Positions 33,066 through 42,281 of a stretch of 64,000 nucleotides of DNA are shown piece by piece (the first letter of the stretch is position 1; every line of letters begins with the position of its first letter). Position numbers and translations under genes: made by a program. Below the pieces are notes generated by a model. That model was not told the origin of the DNA. It saw only the letters and a program-made list of their open reading frames with translations, and did not search any database. This DNA is from Cupriavidus basilensis (GTDB lineage: Bacteria > Pseudomonadota > Gammaproteobacteria > Burkholderiales > Burkholderiaceae): NCBI RefSeq assembly GCF_000832305.1, contig NZ_CP010537.1, positions 62,001 through 126,000 of the forward strand. The letters are read 5' to 3'.

Positions 33066-34862
33066 ATGCAGACCAGCGCAGCGCGCCAAACTGTCGTTTC
33101 GGCCACTTTGTCCGCCACGCCCGCGCATCCGGTGCCGGACCAGCAAGGCGTCAACCTGTTTGCCAGCGACCCTGACCTGCGCGCGCTGCTGCCGCTCTAC
33201 CTCCCGCCCGACCTGTTCGCCCACCTGCTGCCCCACCTCGACCGCATGGGCGCGCTGGCCGGGGGCGTGCTGGACGAACTCGCGCATATCGCCGACCAGA
33301 ACAAGCCCACCTTGTCGCACCGGACCCGCACCGGCATCGATGCGCAGCGCATCGACAAGCATCCCGCTTACGTGGAGCTGGAGAAGGTGGCGTTCTCCGA
33401 GTTCGGCCTGGCGGCGGCATCACACCGCGGCGGCGTGCTGGGCTGGGACAAGCCGATGCCCGCTGCGGCCAAGTACGCGCTGACCTACCTGTTCGTGCAG
33501 GCCGAGTTCGGCCTGTGCTGCCCGCTGTCGATGACCGATTCGCTGACCCGCACCTTGCGCAAGTTCGGCGATCCGGCGGTGGTCGAGCGCTTCTTGCCGA
33601 ACCTCACCACGCAGGTCTTCGAGGACCTGTACCAGGGCGCCATGTTCATGACCGAGCAAGGCGCGGGCTCCGACGTGGCTGCCACCACCACCCGCGCCGC
33701 GCGCGATGCGCAGGCCGAGGGCGGCTGGCGCCTGTCGGGCGACAAATGGTTCTGCTCCAACCCGGACGCCGCGCTGGCGATGGTGCTGGCCCGCGTCGAG
33801 GACGAAAACGGCGAGGCCGCGCCCGGCATCAAGGGCGTGTCGCTGTTCCTGCTGCCGCGCACGCTGGCCGATGGCAGCGCCAACCACTACCGCATCATCC
33901 GGCTCAAGGACAAGCTTGGCACGCGCTCCATGGCCAGCGGCGAGATCCGCCTGGAAGGCGCGCATGCCTACCTGGTGGGTGAGCTTGGCCGGGGCTTCGT
34001 GCAGATGGCCGACATGATCAACAACTCGCGCCTGTCCAACGGCGTGCGGGCGGCCGGCCTGATGCGCCGCGCCTTGTCGGAGGGCCAGTTCATCGCGCGC
34101 GAGCGCCGGGCCTTTGGCAAGCGCCTGCTGGACATGCCGCTGATGCGCCGCCAGCTGCTCAAGCTCGCGCTGCCCACCGAGCAGGCCCGCACCATGGTGT
34201 TCCAGACCGCCGAGGCGCTGCGCCGCGCCGACGCCGGCGAGGCTGATGCTTATGCGCTGATGCGCGTGCTCACGCCGCTGATCAAGTTCCGCGCCTGCCG
34301 CGATGCGCGCAAGGTCACTGGCGACGCCATGGAAATGCGTGGCGGCTGCGGCTATATCGAGGAGTGGAGCGACCCGCGCCTGGTGCGCGACGCGCATCTC
34401 GGCTCGATCTGGGAAGGCACCAGCAATATCGTTGCCCTTGACGTGCTGCGTGCCATCCGCCGCGAAGGCGCGCTGCCCGTGCTGGAAGCCCATCTCGCGG
34501 GCTTGCTGCAAGCCACGCCGATGCATGCCGGGGCGCGCGCCACGTTTACCGCGGCAATCGCCAGGGCCGCGAAGCTGGCCGCCCGCGCCGCCGAAGCCGG
34601 CGCCGATGGCGACGTGCTGGCGCGCCAGGCCGCCTCCGCGCTGTACCACGTGACCAGCGCGGTCGCCATGGCCTGGGAAGCCGGCCGCATCGGCTCGGTG
34701 CGGCGCATGCGATTGGCCCAGCTGGTGCTGGTCCATCGTGTGCTGCCCCAGGATCCGCTGGCCGGCGAGGCTGAACCCTGCTGGCTGGCCGACACCATCG
34801 CGCCGCCCGCCGGCGGCGCCATGAGCGCCACCGGCGAGGTGGAGCAGGTCAACCTCTTCTGA
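33066..34862 (+). CDS. Acyl-CoA dehydrogenase, long AidB-like form
   Basis: 598 aa from ATG at 33066 (CAGGAGAT upstream). FAD flavoprotein oxidising acyl-CoA to enoyl-CoA. After a 110-residue N-terminal region (TLSHRTRTGIDAQRIDKHPAYVELEKVAF) come the ACAD blocks MTEQGAGSDVAATTTRA, LSGDKWFCSNPDAALAMVLAR, IRLKDKLGTRSMASGEI, and MEMRGGCGYIEEWSDPRLVRDAHLGSIWEGTSNIVALDVLR. The layout resembles the AidB/isovaleryl-CoA branch. First gene of a cluster with a Bug receptor, thioesterase and CoA-transferase, so it likely acts on the CoA thioester of an imported acid. Confidence 0.88.
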   Translation: MQTSAARQTVVSATLSATPAHPVPDQQGVNLFASDPDLRALLPLYLPPDLFAHLLPHLDRMGALAGGVLDELAHIADQNKPTLSHRTRTGIDAQRIDKHPAYVELEKVAFSEFGLAAASHRGGVLGWDKPMPAAAKYALTYLFVQAEFGLCCPLSMTDSLTRTLRKFGDPAVVERFLPNLTTQVFEDLYQGAMFMTEQGAGSDVAATTTRAARDAQAEGGWRLSGDKWFCSNPDAALAMVLARVEDENGEAAPGIKGVSLFLLPRTLADGSANHYRIIRLKDKLGTRSMASGEIRLEGAHAYLVGELGRGFVQMADMINNSRLSNGVRAAGLMRRALSEGQFIARERRAFGKRLLDMPLMRRQLLKLALPTEQARTMVFQTAEALRRADAGEADAYALMRVLTPLIKFRACRDARKVTGDAMEMRGGCGYIEEWSDPRLVRDAHLGSIWEGTSNIVALDVLRAIRREGALPVLEAHLAGLLQATPMHAGARATFTAAIARAAKLAARAAEAGADGDVLARQAASALYHVTSAVAMAWEAGRIGSVRRMRLAQLVLVHRVLPQDPLAGEAEPCWLADTIAPPAGGAMSATGEVEQVNLF

Positions 34863-34968
34863 CGCATTACCGCAAATCCGACAAGCCCCCCGCGGCGCCC
34901 CACGGCGGCGCACACGCCGGCGCCGCATCGGCTGCCCGGCGCAAGAAGACCTAAACCAGGAGACAACC

Positions 34969-35949
34969 ATGACCCTCTGGCAACGCCTCGCCGCTGTCGC
35001 CGCCTGCACCCTCTGCGTGGGCATTGCCCCCGCGCTGGCGCAGAAGGACTTCCCGTCCAAGCCCATCATGATGATCGTGACCTACCCGCCCGGCGGCCCC
35101 ACCGACGTGATGGCGCGCACCCTGGCGTCCGCGCTCAAGGGCAGCCTTGGCCAGACCGTGGTGGTGGAAAACCGCGCCGGCGCCGGCGGCAATATCGGCG
35201 CCGAAGCCGTGGCGCGCGCGGAGCCGGATGGCTACACGCTGATGTTCGGCACCTCGGCCCCGCTGGCGATCAATGTCAGCCTGTACCGCAAGATCAACTA
35301 CGACCCGGTCAAGAGCTTCGCGCCGATCATCCAGATCGGCCAGTTGCCCAACGTGCTGGTGGTGAATCCCTCGGTGCCCGCCAAGACCGTCGGTGAGCTG
35401 ATCGCCTACGGCAAGGCCAACCCGGGCAAGCTGACCTATGCCTCGTCCGGCAATGGCGCGTCCTCGCACCTGGCCGGCGTGCTGTTCAACAACCTGGCCG
35501 GCACGGACTTCCGCCATATTCCCTACAAGGGCACCGGCCCCGCGCTCAACGACCTGCTTGGCGGCCAGGTGAGCATGAGCTTCACCGACGTGCTGACCGC
35601 GCTGCCCTTCATCAAGAGCGGCAAGTTCCGCGTGCTGGGCGTGACCACCAAGAGCCGCTCGCAGGCGCTGCCCGATGTGCCCACCGTGGCCGAGCAGGGC
35701 GTGCCTGGCTTCGACGTCTCGGTGTTCTTCGGCGTGGTCGCCCCGGCCGGCACGCCGCCGGCGGTCATCGCCAAGCTCAACCATGCCTTTGCCGATGCGC
35801 TGCAACAGCCCGCGGTGCGCAAGACCCTGCAGGCGCAAGGGCTGGAACTGCCGCCGTCGACCTCGCCCGAGCAGCTTGGCAGCTTCGTCAAGGCAGAGGT
35901 GACCAAATGGCGCGGCGTGGTGCAAAAATCGGGTGCTCAGCTGGACTGA
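34969..35949 (+). CDS. Bug-family tripartite tricarboxylate transporter receptor
   Basis: 326 aa. Signal peptide (IAPALAQKD), FPSKPIMMIVTYPPGGPTDVMARTLA, NRAGAGGNIGAEAVARAEPDGYTLMFGTS, FRHIPYKGTGPALNDLLGGQVSM. Follows the dehydrogenase by 106 bp with its own AGGAGA ribosome site. Likely binds the substrate that the CaiB enzyme downstream activates. Confidence 0.92.
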   Translation: MTLWQRLAAVAACTLCVGIAPALAQKDFPSKPIMMIVTYPPGGPTDVMARTLASALKGSLGQTVVVENRAGAGGNIGAEAVARAEPDGYTLMFGTSAPLAINVSLYRKINYDPVKSFAPIIQIGQLPNVLVVNPSVPAKTVGELIAYGKANPGKLTYASSGNGASSHLAGVLFNNLAGTDFRHIPYKGTGPALNDLLGGQVSMSFTDVLTALPFIKSGKFRVLGVTTKSRSQALPDVPTVAEQGVPGFDVSVFFGVVAPAGTPPAVIAKLNHAFADALQQPAVRKTLQAQGLELPPSTSPEQLGSFVKAEVTKWRGVVQKSGAQLD

Positions 35950-36129
35950 GCCAGCGGCACGCCCCGCCAAGCCAGGCTATGAATCATGGCCGGTTCGGCG
36001 GTAGTATCGACGTTTGCCAACCTGCGTGCAGTCCAATGCACCTGGCGGCATGTGGGCGAATTCGTGGGCATCGCGGCATAGCGGTGCCCGTTTTGCCTTC
36101 ATGCTGCCCCAACCTGCCCTGTGCCCGCC

Positions 36130-36585
36130 ATGACCGATCTCTCCTTGCCCGCGCCCGTCAACGAATTTGCCGGTGAAGCGCCCGGCCTGCTGTTTGCCCT
36201 GCCGATGCCCATGGCCCGCGTGTTCGGCCTGACCGGCGTGCACATCAACGCCAAAGAGGCGCGCGTGAGCATGGCCTACCACCCGGACCACACCAACAGC
36301 CGCGGCGACGTGCACGGCGGCGCGCTGGCCACGCTGCTCGATTGCGCGCTGTCCTGCGCCGCGCGTGGCCACGATCCGCGCCGCTTCGGCGTGGCCACGA
36401 TCGACCTGTCGGTGCATTTCACCGCGCCCGGGCGCGGCGAGCTGACCGCCAACGCCTGGTGCGAGCGCCGCGGCCGTTCCCTGTGCTTTGCGCGCGGCGA
36501 GATCCGCGATGCGCAGGGCGAGCTGCTGGCGCTGGCCACCGGCACCTTCAAGCTGCTGGATCGCACGCCCGCGCCGGCCGCCTGA
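36130..36585 (+). CDS. PaaI-family hotdog thioesterase
   Basis: 151 aa from ATG at 36130. Hotdog fold with the PaaI active-site block HTNSRGDVHGGALATLLDCALSCAAR and ATIDLSVHFTAPGRGELTANA. Hydrolyses acyl-CoA thioesters, often of aromatic or dead-end intermediates. Third gene of the acyl-CoA cluster; its role is probably CoA release or detoxification. Confidence 0.88.
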   Translation: MTDLSLPAPVNEFAGEAPGLLFALPMPMARVFGLTGVHINAKEARVSMAYHPDHTNSRGDVHGGALATLLDCALSCAARGHDPRRFGVATIDLSVHFTAPGRGELTANAWCERRGRSLCFARGEIRDAQGELLALATGTFKLLDRTPAPAA

Positions 36586-36654
36586 GCCAGGCCCGCGTTT
36601 TTCGCCGCGCGTTCATCGCCGCACGTTCATCGCCGCAGTTACGGAACCCCTCTC

Positions 36655-37806
36655 ATGAGCAAACTCCCTGTCTCGCCCGGCGCGCTCGCCGGCATCCGCG
36701 TGGTCGATCTCTCCCGCATCCTGGGCGGGCCGTTCTGCGGCCAGATCCTTGGCGACCATGGCGCCGACGTGCTGAAGATCGAGCCGCCCCAGGGCGACGA
36801 TACCCGCACCTGGGGCCCTCCGTTCAAGGACGGCGTGGCCTCTTATTACTTCGGCCTGAACCGCAACAAGCGCGTGATGCGGCTGGACCTGAGCGCCGAT
36901 GCCGACCGCGAGGTGCTGCTTGCCCTGCTGGCCGACGCCGACGTACTGGTCGAGAACTTCAAGACCGGCACGCTGGAAAAGTGGGGGCTGGGGTTTGACG
37001 CGCTGTCGGCGCGCTTCCCACGCCTGGTGCACTGCCGGGTTTCCGGCTTTGGCGCGGACGGCCCGCTCGGTGGCCTGCCCGGCTACGACGCGGCCATCCA
37101 GGCCATGGCGGGCATCATGAGCATCAACGGCGAAGCCGGCGGCGACGCGCTGCGCGTGGGCTTGCCGGTGGTGGACATGGTCACCGGGCTGAACGCCGCG
37201 CTGGGCGTGTTGCTGGCCCTGCAGGAGCGCGAGCGCAGCGGGCGCGGCCAGTTTGTCGAGGCGGCGTTGTATGACTCAGGCCTGTCGTTGCTGCATCCGC
37301 ACGCGGCCAACTGGTTCATGAGCGGCAAGGAGCCGACCCGCACCGGCAACGCGCATCCGAACATCTATCCGTACGACACCGTCGCCACCGCCACCGACCC
37401 GATCTTTCTCGCGGTCGGCAACGATCGGCAGTTCCGCATCCTGTGCGAGCACCTGGAGATGCCGGGGTTTGCCGACGATGCGCGCTACGCTACCGCCGGC
37501 GCGCGCTCGGTCAACCGTGCCGCGCTCAAGGTGGAGCTGGAAGCGCGCATGGGCAAGCTGGATGGCAAGGTGCTCGCCGATACGCTGGTGGCCGCCGGCG
37601 TGCCGTGCGCGCCGGTGCTGTCGGTGGCGCACGCCTTGCAGCATCCGCACACCGTCCACCGCGAGATGGTGGTGGAAATGGCGGATGGCTACAAGGGCCT
37701 TGGGTCGCCCGTCAAGCTCAGCCGCACGCCCGCCACCTACCGCTACGCGCCGCTGGCAGAGGGCGACCAGTTCCTGCCGCGCGACGCCGCCAACGACGGC
37801 GAGTAA
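36655..37806 (+). CDS. CaiB/BaiF-family (class III) CoA-transferase
   Basis: 383 aa. VVDLSRILGGPFCGQILGDHGADVLKIEPPQGDDTR carries the catalytic Asp region (GADVLKIE), followed by YYFGLNRNKRVMRLDL, VLVENFKTGTLEKWGL, and RTGNAHPNIYPYDTV. Transfers CoA between carboxylates, activating an imported acid using a donor such as succinyl-CoA. Last gene of the ACAD-Bug-thioesterase-CaiB cluster, a combination recurrent in Cupriavidus; substrate unknown. Confidence 0.92.
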   Translation: MSKLPVSPGALAGIRVVDLSRILGGPFCGQILGDHGADVLKIEPPQGDDTRTWGPPFKDGVASYYFGLNRNKRVMRLDLSADADREVLLALLADADVLVENFKTGTLEKWGLGFDALSARFPRLVHCRVSGFGADGPLGGLPGYDAAIQAMAGIMSINGEAGGDALRVGLPVVDMVTGLNAALGVLLALQERERSGRGQFVEAALYDSGLSLLHPHAANWFMSGKEPTRTGNAHPNIYPYDTVATATDPIFLAVGNDRQFRILCEHLEMPGFADDARYATAGARSVNRAALKVELEARMGKLDGKVLADTLVAAGVPCAPVLSVAHALQHPHTVHREMVVEMADGYKGLGSPVKLSRTPATYRYAPLAEGDQFLPRDAANDGE

Positions 37807-37857
37807 GCGGCGGGGCTGTGCCCGCTCGGCGGGTGAGCAGGGCAGTGGCTCAGCAGG

Positions 37858-39600
37858 TCAGTGGGGAATCATCCCCGTGAGCACATAAGCCTGCAGCATG
37901 GTGATGATGCCCACGATCATCGCGAACAGCAGGCTGTGCTTCACGGTAAAGCGGAACAGCTCGGATTCCTTGCCGACCAGCCCGGTGGCCGCGCAGGCGA
38001 CCGCGATGGATTGCGGCGAGATCATCTTGCCGGTCACGCCGCCGGTGGTGTTGGCCGCCACCAGCAGCGTGTCGGATACGCCGATCTGGTGCGCGGTGGT
38101 GCTCTGCAACGAGCAGAACAGCGCATTGGACGACGTGTCCGAGCCAGTCAGGAACACGCCCAGCCAGCCCAGGAAGGGCGAGAAGAACGGAAACGCCGCG
38201 CCCGTGCCGGCCAGCAGCAGTGCCAGCGTCGACGACATGCCCGAGTAGTTGGCGACAAAGGCGAAGCCCAGTACCAGCCCGATCGACAGGATCGGGCGGC
38301 GCAGCTCCATCAGCGTTTCGCCGAAGGTGGCCAGCGCAGCGCCTGGCTTCATGCGCAGCAGCACGGCGGAGATCAGCGCGGTCAGCAGGATGGCGGTGCC
38401 CACCGCCGATACCAGGTCGAGCTTGAACACCGCTTCGTAGGCCTTGGGCTGTGCCACGATCGGCGCGGCCTTGATCACCAGCTGGTCCAGCGCCGGCACA
38501 TGGAACTTCAGCACCCACCCAGCCAGCGCGCCGTTGCCGACGAACAGCGCCTTGAACGACGGCAGGCTCCACACCGTCACGATGGCGGTGAGGATGCCGA
38601 ACGGCGCCCACGCGCGCACGGTCTGCGCCACGGTGTAGGGCGAGGCGCGGCGGTTGTTACCCGCCCCGTCGCCCGCCCCGTTGCCGAAGCTGCCCGCATC
38701 GCTTGCCAGCCCGCCACCCATGCGCGCCAGTGCTGCCGCACCGCCGCCCGCCTTCACGGCGCCGCCAGCCCGCTGGCTTGCGCTCTTGGGCTGCCACACC
38801 TTGAGGAACAGCGTCAGCGACACCAGGCTCACCAGCGCCGAAGTGATGTCCGGCAACTCCGGCCCGATATGGTTCGAGGTGAAATACTGCGTCACCGAGA
38901 AGCTCGCGCCGGTCACCAGCGCCGCCGGCCACGTCTCTTTCACGCCGCGCTTGCCGTCCATGATGAACACCAGCCAGAACGGCACCGCCAGCGACAGCAG
39001 CGGCAATTGCCGGCCGGCCATCGCGCCGATGTGCATGGCATCGATGCCGGTCACCTGGCCCGCCACGATGATGGGAATGCCCATGGCGCCGAAGGCCACC
39101 GGCGCGGTATTGGCGATCAGGCACAGGCCCGCCGCATAGAGCGGGTTGAAGCCCAGGCCCACCAGCAGGGCTGCGGTGATGGCCACCGGCGCACCGAAGC
39201 CCGCGGCGCCTTCCAGGAAGGCGCCGAAGGCAAAGCCGATCAGCAGCATCTGCAGGCGCTGGTCATCGGTGATGGCCAGCACGGACGCGCGGATGATGTC
39301 GAACTGCCCGGTCTTCACCACGATCTTGTAGAGGAAGACCGCGGTCACGATGATCCAGGCGATCGGCCACAGCCCGTAGGCAAAGCCGAAGCCCGCGGCG
39401 GCGAGCGCCTGCGGCACCGGCATGCCGTAGGCGAAGATGGCCACGCCTAGCGCAAGGAGCAGGGTGATGGCTGCTGCCACGTGGCCTTTCATGCGCAGCA
39501 CGGCCAGGGCGAGGAAGAAGAAGAGGATGGGTAGCGCTGCTGCGAGTGCGGACAGCCACAGGCTGCCTAGTGGTGTGTAGGTCTGGGTCCAGGGTTGCAC
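37858..39600 (-). CDS. lldP: L-lactate permease (LctP family)
   Basis: 580 aa from GTG at 39600, chosen because GGAGGAGA lies 8 nt upstream; no ATG fits. About 12-14 membrane helices; family blocks [50 protein letters not shown] and [55 protein letters not shown]. Imports L-lactate, D-lactate or glycolate with protons. An extra Ala/Gly-rich cytoplasmic loop (about 300-350) is present. Same strand as lutACB but 510 bp away, the gap being filled by a dispersed repeat. Confidence 0.93.
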   Translation of the reverse strand: MQPWTQTYTPLGSLWLSALAAALPILFFFLALAVLRMKGHVAAAITLLLALGVAIFAYGMPVPQALAAAGFGFAYGLWPIAWIIVTAVFLYKIVVKTGQFDIIRASVLAITDDQRLQMLLIGFAFGAFLEGAAGFGAPVAITAALLVGLGFNPLYAAGLCLIANTAPVAFGAMGIPIIVAGQVTGIDAMHIGAMAGRQLPLLSLAVPFWLVFIMDGKRGVKETWPAALVTGASFSVTQYFTSNHIGPELPDITSALVSLVSLTLFLKVWQPKSASQRAGGAVKAGGGAAALARMGGGLASDAGSFGNGAGDGAGNNRRASPYTVAQTVRAWAPFGILTAIVTVWSLPSFKALFVGNGALAGWVLKFHVPALDQLVIKAAPIVAQPKAYEAVFKLDLVSAVGTAILLTALISAVLLRMKPGAALATFGETLMELRRPILSIGLVLGFAFVANYSGMSSTLALLLAGTGAAFPFFSPFLGWLGVFLTGSDTSSNALFCSLQSTTAHQIGVSDTLLVAANTTGGVTGKMISPQSIAVACAATGLVGKESELFRFTVKHSLLFAMIVGIITMLQAYVLTGMIPH

Positions 39601-39715
39601 GGTGGGTCTCCTCCGGGGATTGTGTTTGAGTGGAATGGATTGGGGCGTTTTGTTGCTTGCGTTTTTTTGTCTGGTTTTTGTTGGCTTGGGGATGCGTCGG
39701 TATTTGTTCTGCAAC

Positions 39716-39747
39716 TGCGTTGTTGCGTTGCTGCCTTGTTGCATGAC
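39716..39747. repeat. 8-bp tandem repeat (4 units) upstream of lldP
   Basis: TGCGTTGT, TGCGTTGC, TGCCTTGT, TGCATGAC on the plus strand. It lies within a 120-bp G+T-rich tract (39601-39720) leading to the family A repeat. Confidence 0.6.
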
Positions 39748-39772
39748 TGCGAAGTCAAAGGCTTAAAGGCGT

Positions 39773-40030
39773 AAAGTCAAAGGCAGTTTCACCACCCCTG
39801 CGGGGCGGCGACCTACTTTCTTGTCTTGCCAAGAAAGTAGGCAAAGAAGGCGCGCCGGATGGGGCGACTACCCCTCGTGATTCGACGAAAAGAGCGGCCG
39901 GGACCCAAACTCGCATCGCCTTAAGGCGATACTCAGACATGGGTCCCTCTTTTCCGCTCTTTTCGCCGAATCACGAGGCGCCCCATACGGCCTGGTAAAC
40001 CTTGACGGCTCGCTTCGCATCGCGTGGGGG
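39773..40030 (+). repeat. Dispersed palindromic repeat, family A, copy 2, with nested insert
   Basis: Matches 5754-5910 from AAAGTCAAAGGCAG to CGCTTCGCATCGCG, including a perfect 12-bp-stem hairpin (39812-39841). A 100-bp segment (39875-39974), absent from the other copy, interrupts it between ACTACCCC and GAGGCGCC. The element separates lutB from lldP. Confidence 0.88.
39875..39974. mobile_element. 100-bp nested palindromic insert inside repeat family A
   Basis: Starts TCGTGATTCG and ends CGAATCAC(GA), so its ends are inverted repeats. The arms continue as CGAAAAGAGCGG/CCGCTCTTTTCG, then GGGACCC/GGGTCCC, around a perfect 16-bp central palindrome ATCGCCTTAAGGCGAT (39915-39930). The whole could fold into one long hairpin. 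No coding capacity; it resembles a REP/MITE-like element. Confidence 0.65.
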
Positions 40031-40110
40031 GCTCGCTTCGCATTGCGCAGTGTTGCCCGCTGGCGGGCCTACACATCAGCGCATTTGTTGTGTCTGTTCC
40101 TGGTGCCTGC

Positions 40111-41580
40111 CTACTCCGCCTGTCCGCGCTCGCGCAGCAAGTCCGACAGACTGCGCGGCGCGGGGGTAAGCGGTGCGCGGTGCCGGGTCCACCCGAGTTG
40201 GTGTTTTGGCGTCAGCACCCGCAGCCGCGTGGCGGCCCAGCGGAACAGCCGGTAGGCGAGCGGATGCGCGAACGCGCCGCTCCAGAAGCGCCAGACCAGG
40301 TGCTCGCCGCGGCTGAACTTGGTGCCTTGGCCGCGCAGCGGATGCGCGACCTGTTCGCTGGGATCGCGGTTGGCTTCGGTGCGCAGGCGGATCAGCAATT
40401 GCGGAATCGGGATGCGCACGGGGCAGACTTCGCCGCAGGCGCCGCAAAGGCTGGAGGCGGTGGCAAGGTCCGCCGTGGCATCGAGCCCGAGCAGGTGCGG
40501 CGAGATGATCTTGCCGATCGGGCCGGGGTAGGTAGTGCCGTAGGCATGGCCGCCGATGCGCGTGTACACCGGGCAATGGTTCATGCACGCGCCGCAGCGG
40601 ATGCACTGCAGCGTGGCGCGCAGTTGCTCATCCGCATAGGCCTGGCTGCGGCCGTTGTCCAGCAGCACCAGGTGCACCTCGCGCGGGCCGTCGCGCTCGC
40701 CCGCGCGGCGCGGGCCGGAGATCAGGTTGAAGTAGGTGGTGATGGCTTGCCCGGTGGCCGAGCGCGTCAACAGGCTGGCCAGCGGCACGATGTGCTCAAG
40801 CCGGGCCACCACCTTCTCCATGCCCATGATGGCGATATGCACATCGGGCACGGTGGTGGACAGGCGGCCGTTGCCCTCGTTTTCCACCAGCCACAGCGTG
40901 CCGGTGTCCGCGGCGGCAAAGTTCACGCCGGACAGGCCGATGTCCGCGTTGACGAATTCCTGGCGCAGCGCGCGCCGGCCGGTCTGGATCAGTTCGTCCA
41001 CGTCCTCGGTATAGGGCGTGCCGGGGATATGCTGCTCGAACAGCTCGGCAATGTCGCCGCGGGTCTTGTGGATGGCCGGCATCACGATGTGCGACGGTTT
41101 CTCGCCCGCGAGCTGCACGATGTACTCGCCCATGTCGGACTCGATGCAGTCGATGCCACGCTCGGCCAGGTAATGGTTCAGCTCGATCTCCTCGCTGGCC
41201 ATCGACTTGCCCTTGATCACGCGGCTTGCCTGGCGGGCCTGCGCGATGCCGTGCACGATCGCATTGGCCTCGTCCGCGGTCTCGGCCCAGTGCACCTGCA
41301 CGCCGGCCGCGGTGAGCTTGTCCTCCAGTTGCACCAGCAGGTCCGGCAGTTGCGACAGTGCGTGCTGGCGGATCGCTTCGCCCAGGTCGCGCAGTTGCTC
41401 CAGCTCGTCGCCGTCGGGGAACTGCACGGCACGCTTGGCCTGCAGGAAGTCCATGGCGCCGCGGAAGCTGCTGCGCAGCTTGGGATCGTCCAGCGCCGCG
41501 CGCGAGCGCGCCTTGAAGTCCGCGGCGGGCACGAAGTGCAGGGGGGCGGCGCTGTCCTGGGCCGTCGTCGATGTACTCAT
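40111..41580 (-). CDS. lutB: Lactate utilization iron-sulfur protein LutB
   Basis: 489 aa from ATG at 41580. LUD-type N-terminal domain (VIKGKSMASEEIELNHYLAERGI, GVNFAAADTGTLWLVENEGNGRL), then two 4Fe-4S sites CIRCGACMNHCPVY and CGACGEVCPV, and a C-terminal helical part. With LutA and LutC it oxidises L-lactate to pyruvate. Start overlaps the lutC stop by 4 bp (ATGA), so translation is coupled. Confidence 0.95.
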   Translation of the reverse strand: MSTSTTAQDSAAPLHFVPAADFKARSRAALDDPKLRSSFRGAMDFLQAKRAVQFPDGDELEQLRDLGEAIRQHALSQLPDLLVQLEDKLTAAGVQVHWAETADEANAIVHGIAQARQASRVIKGKSMASEEIELNHYLAERGIDCIESDMGEYIVQLAGEKPSHIVMPAIHKTRGDIAELFEQHIPGTPYTEDVDELIQTGRRALRQEFVNADIGLSGVNFAAADTGTLWLVENEGNGRLSTTVPDVHIAIMGMEKVVARLEHIVPLASLLTRSATGQAITTYFNLISGPRRAGERDGPREVHLVLLDNGRSQAYADEQLRATLQCIRCGACMNHCPVYTRIGGHAYGTTYPGPIGKIISPHLLGLDATADLATASSLCGACGEVCPVRIPIPQLLIRLRTEANRDPSEQVAHPLRGQGTKFSRGEHLVWRFWSGAFAHPLAYRLFRWAATRLRVLTPKHQLGWTRHRAPLTPAPRSLSDLLRERGQAE

Positions 41581-42281
41581 TGCGCGGCTCCCGTCCCGGC
41601 GCTGCCGGTCACGATAATGACCCACAGCTCGCGCGGGCCATGCGCGCCGTAGGCCAGTGTTTGCTGGATGTCCGAGGTCTTGGATGGGCCGGATACCAGT
41701 ACCAGGTTGGTCGGCATGCCCGCGCTCCAGCGCTCGGCGCGCGCGGCGCAATGCAAGTCCGGATGCAGCGTCTCGGCGTACACCAGCGCGATATGCAGCG
41801 GCGGCACCAGCGAGACCGTGCGTGGCGTTTGCGCGTCGGGCGCCAGCACCAGCGTGCCGGTGGCGGCAATGCCGGAGCGCGCCACGGTAAAGCCCGCGTC
41901 CACGGTGTCGAAGAGTTCCGCCTTCCACGCTTCGATGGGGCGCGCGTAAGACAGCGGCGCCACGCTAGCGGGCAAGGCGCGCATCAGCGCGGCGCCTTGC
42001 TCGGCGGCGGGGTCCAGCAGCAGGCGGCGCACGCCGGCGGCTGCGAGCTTGCCTGCGAGTTGCGCGGGCCAGGCCTCGGCGCTGGCGCACCAGGCCAGCG
42101 CGTGCGAGGCGCCCAGTGCCGCCTGCATGGCCTGCGCCAGCTCGGCGGGGGTGGCCGCCTCGCGGCGGGCGTCGTAGTGCGCATCGATGCGCGCATCCAG
42201 CTGGCTGGCATCGGCAGTGGTAGCGGGTGCGGCTGCGCGTAGCCGGCCGAGCATGCGCTCGCGGGCGCTGAGCGTGCTCAT
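41577..42281 (-). CDS. lutC: Lactate utilization protein LutC
   Basis: 234 aa from ATG at 42281. LUD domain: FDTVDAGFTVARSGIAATGTLVLAPDAQTPRTVSLVPPLHIALVYAETL and LVLVSGPSKTSDIQQTLAYGAHGPRELWVIIV. Overlaps both lutA (upstream) and lutB (downstream) by 4 bp, so the order of translation is A-C-B. Cytosolic part of the LutABC L-lactate dehydrogenase complex. Confidence 0.94.
   Translation of the reverse strand: MSTLSARERMLGRLRAAAPATTADASQLDARIDAHYDARREAATPAELAQAMQAALGASHALAWCASAEAWPAQLAGKLAAAGVRRLLLDPAAEQGAALMRALPASVAPLSYARPIEAWKAELFDTVDAGFTVARSGIAATGTLVLAPDAQTPRTVSLVPPLHIALVYAETLHPDLHCAARAERWSAGMPTNLVLVSGPSKTSDIQQTLAYGAHGPRELWVIIVTGSAGTGAAQ

Noticed and set aside
37861..39450. 529-codon plus-strand frame opposite lldP
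   Set aside because: Composition is His/Gln/Arg-rich as in other shadows, and lldP is well supported.
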